Below, piece by piece: positions 23,348-35,018 of a stretch of DNA of 64,000 bases (positions are counted from its first letter, which is position 1; every line of letters begins with the position of its first letter). Location of the stretch: the NCBI GenBank assembly GCA_964030785.1, contig OZ034968.1, forward strand, positions 46,824,353-46,888,352, written 5' to 3'. The notes under the pieces are model-generated. The model did no database searches, was not told the DNA's origin, and saw only the letters and a list, made by a program, of their open reading frames with translations. The position numbers were made by a program, and so were the translations under genes. This stretch comes from Siderastrea siderea (lineage: Eukaryota; Cnidaria; Anthozoa; Scleractinia; Rhizangiidae).

Positions 23348-25250
23348 CTACTTTCCACTTGCTACTCTGAAGGCAAAAAGGTCCCATGGAAGTGGACAAG
23401 TAACAAAACTTGCATTAGGTGAAGAGAAGAGGAGAATTCCCAAATCCCCTTTGCTTCCCAGTTGTAAACGGGTGTGGCTGCGAGAGATCAGGATAGGCCA
23501 CCAAAACGGGAGTGGGTAGAGCTTGGGAACGACGATAGTGAAGCATAGCTCGGATTCTAGCAGAAACCTCAGAAGTGGACCAACGAGTACAAATGGAGGA
23601 AACACGTAGACATTCTCGGCTGCCGAAATAGTTTGAGCTAAAACGTTCACCCCTGAAGAGTACGGCGTAAAAAAGGGAGTCAAGTGTTTTAACATTTTGC
23701 CTTTACTATCAATCTGGGCGTTTGAATCCAGAGACATGAGGTCAATTGTATGAGGACCAAACGTTTGTTCTAGTTCTTGCCAAGCTTTCCTAAAAAGCAT
23801 GCAATCCAGATCCGACAGGACACGGGACGGCGGATCGGCCGGGTTTGCAGAAGATGGGACATACTTGAGCCAAATTACTGCGTTGAGCGCGAAGGCTGTC
23901 TCGTGCAACTTCTCAAGAGCGTCGTTAAGCTCCACATTCTTACTGCGTTGTTTCTCCCAAGACTGTAAAAAGGCCATATTATCGGTGTGGGCATCCACAC
24001 GCGCATTGGTAACGAGGATTTTACCAGCCTGCAAGGTATTAACAAAGGCGAGGGCTTCTTTAACAACAATCGGGAGAGATCTTAAGTATTGCTGGTCCAA
24101 TAGTCGCGAACCTCGAAGGGCGACATGCCGGTGACACGATAGAACCTACCCAACCAAAATCCGTAGCATCAGAGGAAATCTTGATCACAACGTGTTTTTC
24201 ATTAAGCCACGGGAGACAACCTTCCCAAGAGCCGAGGAAGCGCCAATGTTCTATTTCCTTCCTAAGGGCTCCCGTAACCCGAACTAAACGCGAAGACCTA
24301 GCGAAGCCAGCAGTGGACCGGAAAATGTCCCTAGCATAGAGCAAAGCCGCAGGAACCGCGATACAAAAAGAAGATATTTTACCCGCCAGTCGCTGGAGGG
24401 TGTTAACTGAAACTTCTCGGTTGGCTAAGATGTGTTCCCGTAAAGTTGCAAACTTAATCCTCTTATCCTCTGGTAAAAGGAAGGCGCCAAGTTGAGAGTC
24501 AACCAAGAATCCAAGGAATTTGACTACTTGATCACGGATAAGCGAAGACTTTGATAGGCCAACAGAATATTCCAAAGAAATAAGAACAAAGGCAGCTATG
24601 AAAATGAAAGCATTGGCAAACTTTAAATCTGATCAATCCCCCACAGACGAACGAGATTCAGGGGAAGGAGAAAGCTGTCCAATATGTCTATCATCAATAT
24701 ATTGGCTACAAGGCACTCCCAGGGATCTGATGGAACTGGTAGCAGCCATAACGATGGAGTGGTAAACATACGCGCTACCCTTCCAACCAAAAGGGATAGT
24801 ATTGTAAACAAAATACCAGCCTTGCCATTGGAGGCCAAAATATTTTCTACTCTCCTTAGAAAGCTCGACGTGATCATAACCACTCTTGTCATCCATAGTG
24901 GTTTGGAAATGGGACTTTTCAACATAACGAGGTAAATAAGATATGTAATCCGACTTGAGGGGAAAATCTCTGATCCACAAGTTGAGAAAGCGTTCATCGT
25001 GGCATAATCTTGGCTTTGAGGGTTCTTCAGTCAATGGAATAACAAGGTGAGGGAGTTCGACTTCACCAACCTTTCCCCAAACTGAGAGAGATCCATTTTT
25101 AACACGTTCTAAGATAGTAGTAGAAATAAAATCCTTAAAGCCAAGACACGATTTGTTATTGCTGAATTCTGCTCTCGGTGGGCAAGGAGAATCGTAAAAT
25201 TTTCCTTGAAAATCCCCTCGAAAGCAGGTAAAAAAAGTCCCTAGCGTTAA
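23348..25250 (-). pseudogene. Broken RT-RNase H ORF of the decayed YR element
   Basis: Motifs in order: KPRLCHDERFLNLWIRD, DDKSGYDHV, the polymerase box QYIDDRH, then FLGFLVDSQLG, the RNase H-like block VDAHTDNMAFL, YVPSSANPADPPSR, and the downstream FGPHTIDLMSLDSN and VYVFPPFVLVGPLL blocks. All align with the intact ORF at 45146-47293. The frame is interrupted by an in-frame TGA at about 24635 and by a frameshift near 24100. The N-terminal ~130 residues are absent, so no functional enzyme is encoded. Confidence 0.8.
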
Positions 25251-25384
25251 CCTTATATTTGATGTACGACAAAATCTCGGGACGGAACACTAGTTCGTGT
25301 CAAGGTTGATTCCAACCGCTCTATCTTGTCTTTCAACGAATTAACATTCTTAAATGAAAGATAGTAAAAATTAGCACAGGGTGG

Positions 25385-26400
25385 GTCAAAATCGCTAAAA
25401 CACTTGAAGCGAAACAAAATCACTCTAGCACTTCTAAAGCGAGACAAACACACAATAACAGTTCTTCAGCGAGACAAACTCCTAACAGCGCCGCAAGCGG
25501 AGCGAATACTTTATAAAACTTCTCCAGCGAGAAACTCAGTATATTCAGCGAGACAAACCCGCAATAATACTTCGGTGGGACAAATTCACTAAAACACTCC
25601 GGTGAGACAATAACATAATAACACTTTGGTGAGACAAGCTGATTAAGACGCTTCGGAGAGACAAACTCACTAGAACATTTCGGTGAGACAAACACACTAC
25701 AACACCTCAATGAGACAAACTCACTATAACATGTCAGTGAGGTAAACTCACAATAGAACTACGGCGAGACAAACTCGCTAAAACACTTCGGTGAGACGAA
25801 CCTCACTTCAACACTTCAGTGAGACAAACTCACTAACACTTCGGTGAGACAAACTCACCAAAACACGTCGGTGCGACAAACTCACTAAAACACTTCGGTG
25901 AGACAAACTCACTAACACTTCGGTGAGACAAACTCACAAAAACACTTTGGTGAGACAAAACTCACTTCAACACTTCGGTGAGACAAACTCAACAATTAAA
26001 CACTTCGGTGAGACAAACTCACTGTACACACTATAACACTTCGGTGAGATAAACTCACTAATTAATCACTTTGGGGAGACAAACTCACTATACAACCTAT
26101 AAAACTTCGGTGAGACAAACTCACTATAACGTCTCGGTGAGACAAACTCACTACAACAATCTGTAAGGGAGAAACTTACAATAACGCTTCTTAGCGAAAC
26201 AAACGCACAATTACACTGCCGACAAACTAGCTATATAACAATTTGAGCGAGATTGAGAGAGAAAATACCATAACAATTCGACTGAGACTAACCCGCTAGA
26301 ACGGTTCGGGTGACATGAACTGACTACGAGGCGGAACAAATTCCATACAGCATGAGGGGCGAAACAAACTCACTGTTAAACCTACTAACAACGCTATGAT
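25385..26400 (-). repeat. Minisatellite array C in the gag intron
   Basis: About 30 imperfect direct copies of a 27-36 bp unit whose plus-strand core is CTTCGGTGAGACAAACTCAC. Central copies (25600-26150) are the most alike and the edges are more diverged. On the element's own strand it lies between the first gag exon and the coiled-coil gag fragment. The unit is unrelated to the 49-bp unit of array B. Confidence 0.85.
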
Positions 26401-26774
26401 CGAGACAAACTCTCAAAAACATATTCGCTTAAGCTAACAAACGAGACACTAAAGCTGCGACGTTCTGCAAAACACGCAAGCGACCGACAGCAAAAAGAAA
26501 GCAAAGCAGGCCAACAAAAGGCAACAACTACTTACCACATCAGCATTTGGTTCATGAACAGGTTGAGTACGTCTTGCAATTGTTGAACATCAGGAACAAC
26601 AGGAACCTGGTTAGCCATAAGGAGACAAGTACGACGCAGCGATGATGCGACAACAAAAACGCGAAAAGGAGGAATTCGTAACACCGAAAAGACTGAATGA
26701 GCTGTCGTGATAAGGGAGTGGCCTTATACAAGAGCCCCATACCATTGAGGCACGTGATGGACTGCCACAGACTG

Positions 26775-27219
26775 TACGCGGTATGCTAGGGTTACGTAAT
26801 CAGCATTCTAAGGCTATTTTGTGCGGAGCCCCTAGAGAGAATAGTCGGTATACAATTTCTCTACGGTCAGCGTCCAATGGACTGATCCTTGATGATCCGA
26901 CTTGTCGGTACAAAGTCACATTAGGTGATAGATCGTTCAGGGCATCTGCCCGCAAAACCTGGAATGCACTGCCAAAAGGGATAAGAGACCAGACTAATAT
27001 AATTACTTTCAAGACCATGCTAAAAACGCATTTATTCAGAATTGCTTATTCCAATTTTCTTTAACTGTCCTATGCAATATAATGTAAATAGTTTAGTTAG
27101 TCATTTAGTTTTTAGACAATTTGTTTAAATCATGTTATTTATTATTAGATAGGATTTTTGAAATTTGTAAAGCGCTTTTGATCATATGTAAATGTAAAAA
27201 GCGCTATAGAAGTATTAAA

Positions 27220-27264
<45 letters not shown>
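26775..27264 (+). mobile_element. LINE 3' end with (ATT)n tail
   Basis: The frame 26783-27064 ends in a pattern typical of the last ~80 residues of CR1/L2-type RT proteins: GDRSFRASARKTWNALPKGI, then FKTMLKTHLFRIAY. A short 3' UTR with AAGCGCTTTTGATC and AAAAGCGCTATAG follows, then an ATT microsatellite from about 27221. The catalytic region is absent, so it is 5'-truncated. Confidence 0.75.
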
Positions 27265-27265
<1 letters not shown>

Positions 27266-28266
27266 CAGCCTTAAGTCTCTAGGAGGGTTTATAATAGTTG
27301 GTTGGTTGGTTGGTTGGTTGGTTGGTTGGTTGGTTGGTTGGTTGGTTGGTTGGTTGGTTGGTTGGTTGGTTGGTTGGTTGGTTAATTGGGTGGACCATGT
27401 TCGGCATTCCCGATGGCTGTCGAACTTTACCGAAAGGCTAGTTGTCGGGGCCGAAACAAAAATGCGATATAGAACGCACGGAAAATTCCCCAACCAAAGC
27501 CATACGACGACAGAGTCCGGGTTTCATTTGCGCAATGTTGGGTATTTACATATCAAATAGCAATGGCTGGCTCCCTTGTGGTAGACTTCCTTAGAAAACG
27601 AAACGTTAGCACAAACCTGGTTTACACCTAAGCGGACGCAAGTTCTGGTAAATAATTCTTGGGTTATCTGATATTTATGATCTTCGGTCTACGAAACATT
27701 TGTTAGGTTCGTTTGTTTTAAGAGATAAGAAGTGGAAAGAATCCTTTGTACGCATGCGTATAACGTACGTTTGGGGTAGTATGGTTCAACTTTAGAGTTT
27801 GAGAAATAACGCGACTTCTGTGCAGGGATGTCCCATAGTAAATGATGGTAAATAGATAGTAAAGAACGTGAAGGTATAAAAAGGGCAGAATCGTGAACTT
27901 CGAACTAAAATGAATTATTGTTCGCACCTTTTTGGTAGGTTTTAAAATTATTGCCCATTCGTTCACTAGGTCCTTCGAAGGCACAAGGTCGACAAGGAAA
28001 AAGAGTGTATCCCTGGGTGGCATAAAAGTTGGTCGTACGTGCGACTAGCTAGGCGCAAAGCTAGAGGCGACTTACCAGAGGAATGGGGTTCTGGTTAGAC
28101 TGCATGGAGGTAGCGGGATTGTTTGTGCAAAGTGAGCGGAAAGAGCAGCACGACAAGGAGCAAATCAAAACACTCATCACCCCCAATACGAAGACTAACA
28201 CGCAATAACTCCACATAAGACACAGACACAAAAATTAGCTATCATTTTTCAGATTCCCCCCTTCCT
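27265..28266 (+). repeat. Family Y repeat, copy 1 (truncated)
   Basis: About 1 kb matching the first ~1 kb of the copies at 28267 and 60474. It opens with a (TTGG)n run (27297-27382), then GTGGACCATGTTCGGCATTCC, and contains a conserved TATAAAA at 27875-27881. It stops where copy 2 begins, so the two are abutted head to tail. Confidence 0.75.
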
Positions 28267-30760
28267 TATTGAGCTATTTTGTCTACAAAATAGCCTCATA
28301 GTCGGCATGCAGCCTCAAGTTTCTGGGAAGGTTGGTTCTTTGGTTGGTTGGTTGGTTGGTTCTTTGGTTGGTTGGTTGGTTGGTTGGTTGGTTGGTTTTT
28401 GGGTGGACCACGTTCGGCATTCCCGACGACTGTCGAATTTTACCGAAAGGCTAGTTGTCGGGGCGGGAACAAAAATGCAGATGAGAACGCACGGAAAATT
28501 CTGCTACTAAAGCGACACTACGAAAGTGTCCGGATTTCATTCGCTTGATGTTGGATATTTATATATCAAATAGAAATGGCTGGCTTCCTTGTGGTACACT
28601 TCCTTAGAAAACGAATCGTCAGCACAAACCTGGTTTACACGTGAGCGGAAGCAAGTTCTAGTAAATAATCCTTTGTACGCATGCGCACAACTTACGTTTT
28701 GAGTTATATGATTTAACTTTAGAGTGTAAGAAATAACATGACTTCTGTGCAGGGATGTCCCATAGTAAATGATGGCAAATAGATGGCAAATAGTTTGAAG
28801 GTATAAAAAGGGCAGAATCGTGAATTTCGAACTAAAACGAATTATTGTTCACACCTTTTGGTAGGTTTTAAAATTAATGCCCATGCCACTCGATCACTAG
28901 GTCCGTCAAAGGCACAAGGTCGACAAGGAAAAAGATTGTATGGGTGGCATGAAGGTTGCTCGTACGTGCGACTTGCTAAGCGCAAAGTTAGAGGTGACTT
29001 ATCAGAGAAATGGGTTTCTGGTTAGGCTGGGTGGCGGCAGCGGGGTTGTTTGTACAAAGATTGAGCGGAAAGATCAGCAGACAAACAAATCAAATCAAAT
29101 CAAAACAATTATCACCTCCAATACGAAGACAAAAACGCAACAGCTCTACGCAAGATTCGTTTCACAGTTTTATAGACACAAACATCGGTTAACATTTTTC
29201 AGATTACGAAAAACGCATAAATTTACTCATTCCCCGCTTCCTTTTAAGTTTCTCCCTTTTGTTACACAACTCTAGCTGCCACGAAAGCCAATAAAAAGCG
29301 CCGAAAACGAACTTATGATAGTCTCATGAAAGTCTCGTGACTCGCCATTGAACTTTGTCTCATCACATGTTTGTACGAGACAAAACACCACTTGTTTACA
29401 CAAACAGTAATCTGATCTCACGCTCAATCAACATAACACGTTCTTTACACGTGAAACGACCCACACTAAACATTATCACATGACTGCCTGGCCCTGCGAT
29501 AAAATCCCCCCCCCGGACCTATTAAAGCACAATTTGGCCTTGAGTTGACCACGTGTACTCCACGTGATAAAATTCACGTTGTTTACCACACAGGCCAACC
29601 ACTCCATTATTCTCGAATTCGCTCATTTAAAATTCCAACGATTCCTTTGCCCATTACAACCTCTCTACATAACAAAACATCCCTTAATATTACTTTCACC
29701 CAATTTTGTATCTTAATTTCACATCAAAACGCTCATCAAAACAAAATTTATTCGCTAAACACAACCACTGATTTTTGTGTGGCTTCAGCGAAGCTGAGAC
29801 CACTACCGTGTGGCACCAATATTTTTGCGGGAGTTTAATTTTGTGAATGGTGATTTTTTTTGTGTGTTTTGCAGGACTAATTTTTGCGATTGGGAAAACT
29901 GTTTATTCTTCCTTGGAATTAATTTTTGCGATTTTCCGGAAGCCGCCTTCTATTTGGAATATTCTCGTTTTTTGAGTATAAACAATCGAATGCAGGTGAA
30001 CAACATGCAGATGTATAACACGTTAAATCAGTTAATCAATGGAGTACCTTCAGACGATCCTTTTCTTTAAAGCTTTTAACAGCTTAATACTTGTAATGTA
30101 CCGACTGCAGTTTCATCGTTTTATTTCTGAGTGTTTTGCTTCTAATTTCGTTTTATTTTTGAACGAAAGAGACGGTTTAAGTAAATGGGCACCAACATAA
30201 TATTGCATGACATGTGAAAGGCGATGTTTGTATATAAATTTCGACAATGGAGTAAATTTTTGCGGGAACAATTTTTTTCCGCGGGAACTTTTTTTGCGGA
30301 TCGTGAAAAAACCGCGAAAATCATAAAAATTTGAATCCCGAAAAAATTAGTCCCACAGTCAACCACACGGTATCTCAGCACCTGCGATGTTTCTGGCTTT
30401 TTTGACAGTTTGCTACGTGACTAGTCACGCAAGACTTGCACAAGTCACACAATGGCATGATCTTTTCTAACAAGGCACGCTTATTACTCGATTTTAGCCG
30501 TGTGTTCCAAAATGTGAGTCCGTGTGAAATAATGTGGAAAATAAAACAGACCTTATCTATATATTTGTCTGGATACGGGAGTTGCCACGTTCGTCAAGCA
30601 TGATGTCACGCAAGAAGAAGACGTACGTGACTTTCAAGATCGGCTATTCTCTTCTGGTTCAAACATTACAAAATTGATTTCTGTGACAAGTTACGCCTCC
30701 TACTAGATCCAAAATATTTGTCCATGGAAAAATATTCTTTCCATTAGAAAGCCACAAAAT
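28267..30760 (+). repeat. Family Y repeat, copy 2 (~2.5 kb)
   Basis: Begins at the 22-nt palindrome 28273-28294 (GCTATTTTGT, CT, ACAAAATAGC), then a shorter (TTGG)n run, a conserved TATAAAA (28802-28808), and an internal TIR-like segment at about 29806-30372 bounded by GTGTGGCACCAAT and CCACACGGT. It aligns end to end with 60474-63027. No coding region is conserved between copies. The superfamily is not recognised. Confidence 0.75.
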
Positions 30761-30849
30761 TTAATTTCAATCCATTGAGCTGCCGAGAAACATATGAGAA
30801 TGAGCTTCAGAAAGGACTGTTTTGTATTATTTTGTTTGTCCCATATTCA

Positions 30850-31490
30850 CACTGTTGTCAGATATTTTACAGATTTTATCTCACTTTCTTCTTGTTTTGT
30901 CGTAATTTGAAGCCACACTTGTACGCATTAGCGTAACCATCTATTGATCAATGACGCATACTAATTCGAAACCACTAATATAAACTCAAACATTGATCTT
31001 TGATCACCCTCAAATCTGTAAGAAGCCCTGGGAACGAGGTTGCACAATATCGGACACAGCTCCACTTATAAGGAAAACTCTGTCTAAAAACCAATACTTT
31101 TCGACTACTCAACGCTACTCAGCCATATTCCGAGAAATCGTCCCGTCAACATGACGCAACTAATCCAAGCCGTGCTCACGGGCACGCTTATCCCAAAAAG
31201 TCCAACTTCGCTCTGGTAACTAGGCAATAACATTAATTTTTGACTGGTGTCAGATATTTTACAGATGTTATCTCACTTTCTTCTTGTTTTGTCGTAATTT
31301 GAAGTCACACTTGTACGCATTAACAATAACATAGCCTCCATTGGCTGACTCAAGCATTGATCTTTGATCACCTTCAAATCTGGGAAAGCCCTGGGAACGA
31401 GGTTGCACAATGTCGGACACAGCTCCACTTATAAGGTAAACTCTGTCTAAAAACCAATACTTTTCGAATGCTCAACGCTACTCAAATAAA
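30850..31490. repeat. Tandem duplication, two copies of about 250-280 bp
   Basis: 30850-31130 and 31248-31490 are direct copies offset by about 398 bp. Shared landmarks are GTCAGATATTTTACAGAT, CACACTTGTACGCATTA, AAGCCCTGGGAACGAGGTTG and TAAAAACCAATACTTTTCGA. No coding sequence is evident. Confidence 0.8.
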
Positions 31491-32981
31491 CAACATCACA
31501 ATAGTGTACCTTCGTACTCGCACGTTCATTCAATAACCATTTCCGTACCTCTCATTGACAGCTACAAAATAGCTCACGCACGCTATGCGTGCCTATGTTT
31601 AAAACTGATCTGGAGGTCATATCGATCTTTTTGTGATAACTGGATGATGGAGTCTAGTTAAATTTGACCTCTGATCGTCTGTTAAACGACTTGATGTGGT
31701 TTTAATGCCGCTCTTGGAATATGAGGTACGTTGAACTTGGCTCGTTTAGGAACGTGGTAGGTTTTTCAGCCTCTCATGTTTGAATTTGTGACAATAAAGG
31801 ATCTGAAATAAAATCTGCAACGTGATGAGTTTCCTTGCTAGGCGGCCGTCATGCATATATGCACGTCGTGCCGACTCACAAAATGGAAGTTGCATTCCTT
31901 TTGCATTCTTTTCGTCGTTCGTCTGTCGTCGTCGTCCGTCACTGGAACTCAGCCCTCTTGGTGTCGCGCGGCCAACAGAGACAACTGCACATAAGGCTTA
32001 CTGAACAAGAATTGAATGGTATTGCCGTTATAAATTTTCCATCTATGATCGCAGAAAGTTTCAGGGAATTTAATGACGAACTAAATGACAATTGCTGCAG
32101 ACGTGTTAAATCATGTTTTTAAAGGGAATACAGTGACAGATCGTGACAGTACACGAAGGGCTAATTGTGCCAAGCAGGTCACCGAAGGCCAATGTGAAAA
32201 GTCTGTTTTACTTCTGTTTCTCAAGTAGTGGTGGTTACGAAAAAATTAATGCTAGAGAGGAGTCTAATTCCGTTGTTTTGAGTATTGCTGCGTATGGAAG
32301 CTAAGTAAAGGTAATTAAGCGTTTAAATGTTTATGTCACTGTTTTTGAAAACATTTAGTTTGGTAAGGGTCAGCGTTTACACAGGTTAGTGGTTACGTAA
32401 TTCCTTACATACTGGAAGTGCAAATTGTCCATAACAGGTCCCGGAAACCAAGAACTACTAAAGTTTTTTGTTTTCCTTAGGAAAAGAGGGGGTGGGGGGA
32501 GAGATTATCGGCCGCCTGTAAATTCTTCAGAATTTCTTGTTGATGTTTGTAACGCCGGGCCCGGCTTAATATTGTGTTTAACTGTGTTGCACGATGCTGT
32601 GTTTAGCATCACGGAGTGTGATCTATAGACCCCTTGCTTTCCTCAACGTTTAATAGGTGACTGAGCTCTGCTTCAGTCAAACATGTGTTTTTAACCACTC
32701 TTGCCGCCGTCAGTTTTGATATGTCTCCTCATGTGTTGTCAGCAAGTCTATCGATTGTTCTTTACAAGGCCTCATCTGGTATTAGTCTACATGGCACGAT
32801 ACTGCTGAAGCAATGGGATTAGAGTCAAAAAGAGTTCGCTCACCTGACCCAGATCATGCTTCCTCTATTAGGAACAAGACATTGGTCGATTCACTTCCAG
32901 ACAGCATCACGGCAGCTGAAAGGTTTACTAGAAGTGTCTTATCACGGACATAAGAACTTACACTGGTGCTTTTTCACTTGA

Positions 32982-33875
32982 TACAAGCCAGGGATCTATG
33001 TCTTCACGTACAGCAGAGAGATTTTCAAACCTCTTGTGAATGGTATACAATATCTGTCAGACTATTCTGACTACATCGAAAAGGAGAATCTTCTGAGAGT
33101 AATCAAAGTGAAGATTCTTGGCACACGTTTGCTTGAGGGATTCTTTCGCCATATCACTGAGAAGATTCCAGGCAATAACCCACCGTTTCTGCAATTTTTC
33201 AAACGTGTGGCAACTGAGGCTTTCCACTTCATCATCCCAGTTGTTAAGACAGGTAACACTATGGGTGAAAACGTCAGTGTCAGGCGAACAAGAGATGAGG
33301 TGTCCTCCACTTACATGTACGCTGCTGTAGGCCTTGACGAAAACAAGAGCTCTTCGGAAGCAATGTGGGCAATGTTCCAACAGAGACATGAGCATTTCTC
33401 CACAACTGAAGACTTAAAGAAAGTAAAGACGAATTTAGAACATGGTAAGGACAGTGACCCAGCTTTGTTGAGAAAGCAGTTACACATTGAGAGGATGAAT
33501 GTTTGTCGGGAGTATGTGAGTATGCCTGGAAGCAAAGGAAACTTGACTAACGAGCAAAAGGCAAAGCTAAGTGGTATTCACATGACTATCAAATCCAGAC
33601 CCATGAAAACGTTAAGAGATTTCCAGAAGAGAAAATATGGGACTACACCGACCATCATTAGCCAGTATGCAACCAGGCGTCCCTTACATGTTGCACCGAT
33701 ACAGGACTCCTTATTTTCACCATCAATGAATCCCCAAGAAGGCGCTGTCCCTGTAGACTCCATGCATGATCAAGATAATGTTGCAACTGATGTCAACCAT
33801 ACTGAATGCTTTCGAGATAGGAGAGGTAATCAGTGGCCTTTCGTGACACTGATGGATTGCCTTTTAACCTGTTGA
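32982..33875 (+). CDS. Unrecognised ORF of about 297 codons, possible exon or domesticated fragment
   Basis: The frame is open from just after a TGA at 32979 to a TGA at 33873. Its first in-frame ATG is far inside, so it is either an exon of a longer gene or a degenerate fragment. It contains a hydrophobic segment (EAFHFIIPVV) and a basic stretch after PGSKGNLTNEQKAKLSGIH. It is much longer than expected by chance, but I recognise no family. A second frame (33833-34192) overlaps its end by about 40 bases. Confidence 0.35.
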   Translation, partial: YKPGIYVFTYSREIFKPLVNGIQYLSDYSDYIEKENLLRVIKVKILGTRLLEGFFRHITEKIPGNNPPFLQFFKRVATEAFHFIIPVVKTGNTMGENVSVRRTRDEVSSTYMYAAVGLDENKSSSEAMWAMFQQRHEHFSTTEDLKKVKTNLEHGKDSDPALLRKQLHIERMNVCREYVSMPGSKGNLTNEQKAKLSGIHMTIKSRPMKTLRDFQKRKYGTTPTIISQYATRRPLHVAPIQDSLFSPSMNPQEGAVPVDSMHDQDNVATDVNHTECFRDRRGNQWPFVTLMDCLLTC

Positions 33876-34323
33876 GAGTCACCCATTGTACCACTGAGAA
33901 GCCTAGGTCCTCGATCCAGAGTCCGCGGGGACTTTATGGTAGAACTACACGAGATGGTGACAACAAGTATGTTCGTGAGATTTTATCGCGTCATTTTAAT
34001 TATTCTTCTTTTTCCGGAATTGTCTCCGCCCATAACGAAGAAGTATTTTCAAACAAAACTATCTTGTGTTGTCGAGGACGACGAAACACTGACACATATA
34101 ATAGAAGCAGAGCAGTTTTCATTCAAGAGCCACGCAAGTTTTTGCCGATCGACAGCAACGCCGATCATCAAACTGATTCGAAAGCCAGTTAAAATTGCTG
34201 GCTTCTTTCCTTGACATCGCGCCGGAGATTGACTTGAATGAACTACTGGAAGTGTTGTTGCGTACGAAAAATGATGCCATACTATGCCATATAATAATAA
34301 ACTACTCACTAACTTCACTTGCC

Positions 34324-34405
34324 CGGGACCGTACTGGGGAGTATTGGCCCTCGGTCGTTTTCGTTGGTCCGTACTGCCACGACCTCGGGCCAATATTTCC
34401 CACTA
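34324..34405. repeat. ~80-nt GC-rich hairpin
   Basis: CCGTACTGGGGAGTATTGGC pairs imperfectly with the complement of GGCCAATATTTCCCACTACG. The TATTGGCCC/GGGCCAATA core is perfect. It lies just before a (GTCC)n-like run at about 34529-34575. Confidence 0.55.
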
Positions 34406-34575
34406 CGGCCCTCGCGTTCGGTTAGTGGCGGAGCCTACGGGCAAAGCCCGCCAGCGGAGCTCCATTGCTAAGGAAATTTGGTAACCTATCAATCCGAGAA
34501 ATTTTAATTGTAACGTAATAGTCACGTGACCGTCCGTACGTCCGTACATCCATACATCCGTAAGTCCGTCCGTCC

Positions 34576-35018
34576 GCACAGACTCTGTGGGAGGGGGAGG
34601 GGAGTCCCAAGACAACCCGACGGGGGTAGAGAATGCCATCTTTTCTTGGCGGGAGATCGCGCGGTGCTTTTGGGCAACCGGCGTTTTTCTTGGCGGGAAA
34701 TTGCATGACCATAGTCGCTTTTGAAAAAGAGGTTTCTTTAAAAGCTTAAGGTGTCTGAACACAGTTTGCGCGCGGTCTACGATTTGTACTGCTGACGTGA
34801 ATAAACGCGCGCGCACAAGACTTTGAGAAAAACAAACATGGCGCCTGTTGGCGCCTGTACAGCGATCATTTCATTTTGTTCAGTGAAGATTGTGCAAGTG
34901 TTTTTTCCGTCTTAACAATCAAACAGTTTGTTATGTGTCAAAAACGTTTGTTTTTCAATGTATTAAAGGTAATACTCTTGGAAAATACCCTGCCTTTCTG
35001 GGATTGTTTGTATGGATC
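34576..35018. other. No recognised gene
   Basis: A G-rich run, then CpG-rich DNA, then ACAAACATGGCGCC near 34843, which looks like a first-exon start but gives only 25 codons. Nothing can be called. Confidence 0.4.

Larger units (their letters stand above)
23100..26640 (-). mobile_element. Decayed YR (Ngaro/PAT/DIRS-order) retrotransposon, minus strand
   Basis: Reading down the minus strand: a possible first gag exon (ATG at about 26620, ending at a GTAAGT donor near 26537), a minisatellite-filled intron (array C), a gag fragment containing SLKDKIERLES after an ATTTAAG acceptor (about 25345), a broken RT-RNase H ORF, and the start of a recombinase ORF. Homologous blocks occur in the same order in the intact element at 41882-49104. 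Most of gag, the RT N-terminus and most of the recombinase are missing. Confidence 0.75.

Noticed and set aside
23799..24134. Plus-strand ORFs over 23.7-25.0 kb
   Set aside because: They are antisense shadows of the minus-strand RT-RNase H pseudogene.
27306..28510. Trp/Leu/Val/Gly-repeat ORFs (WLVGWLVG type)
   Set aside because: They are translations of the (TTGG)n microsatellite, not genes.
34843..34920. ATGGCGCC start as a host first exon
   Set aside because: It gives only about 25 codons, with no donor and no downstream exon seen.
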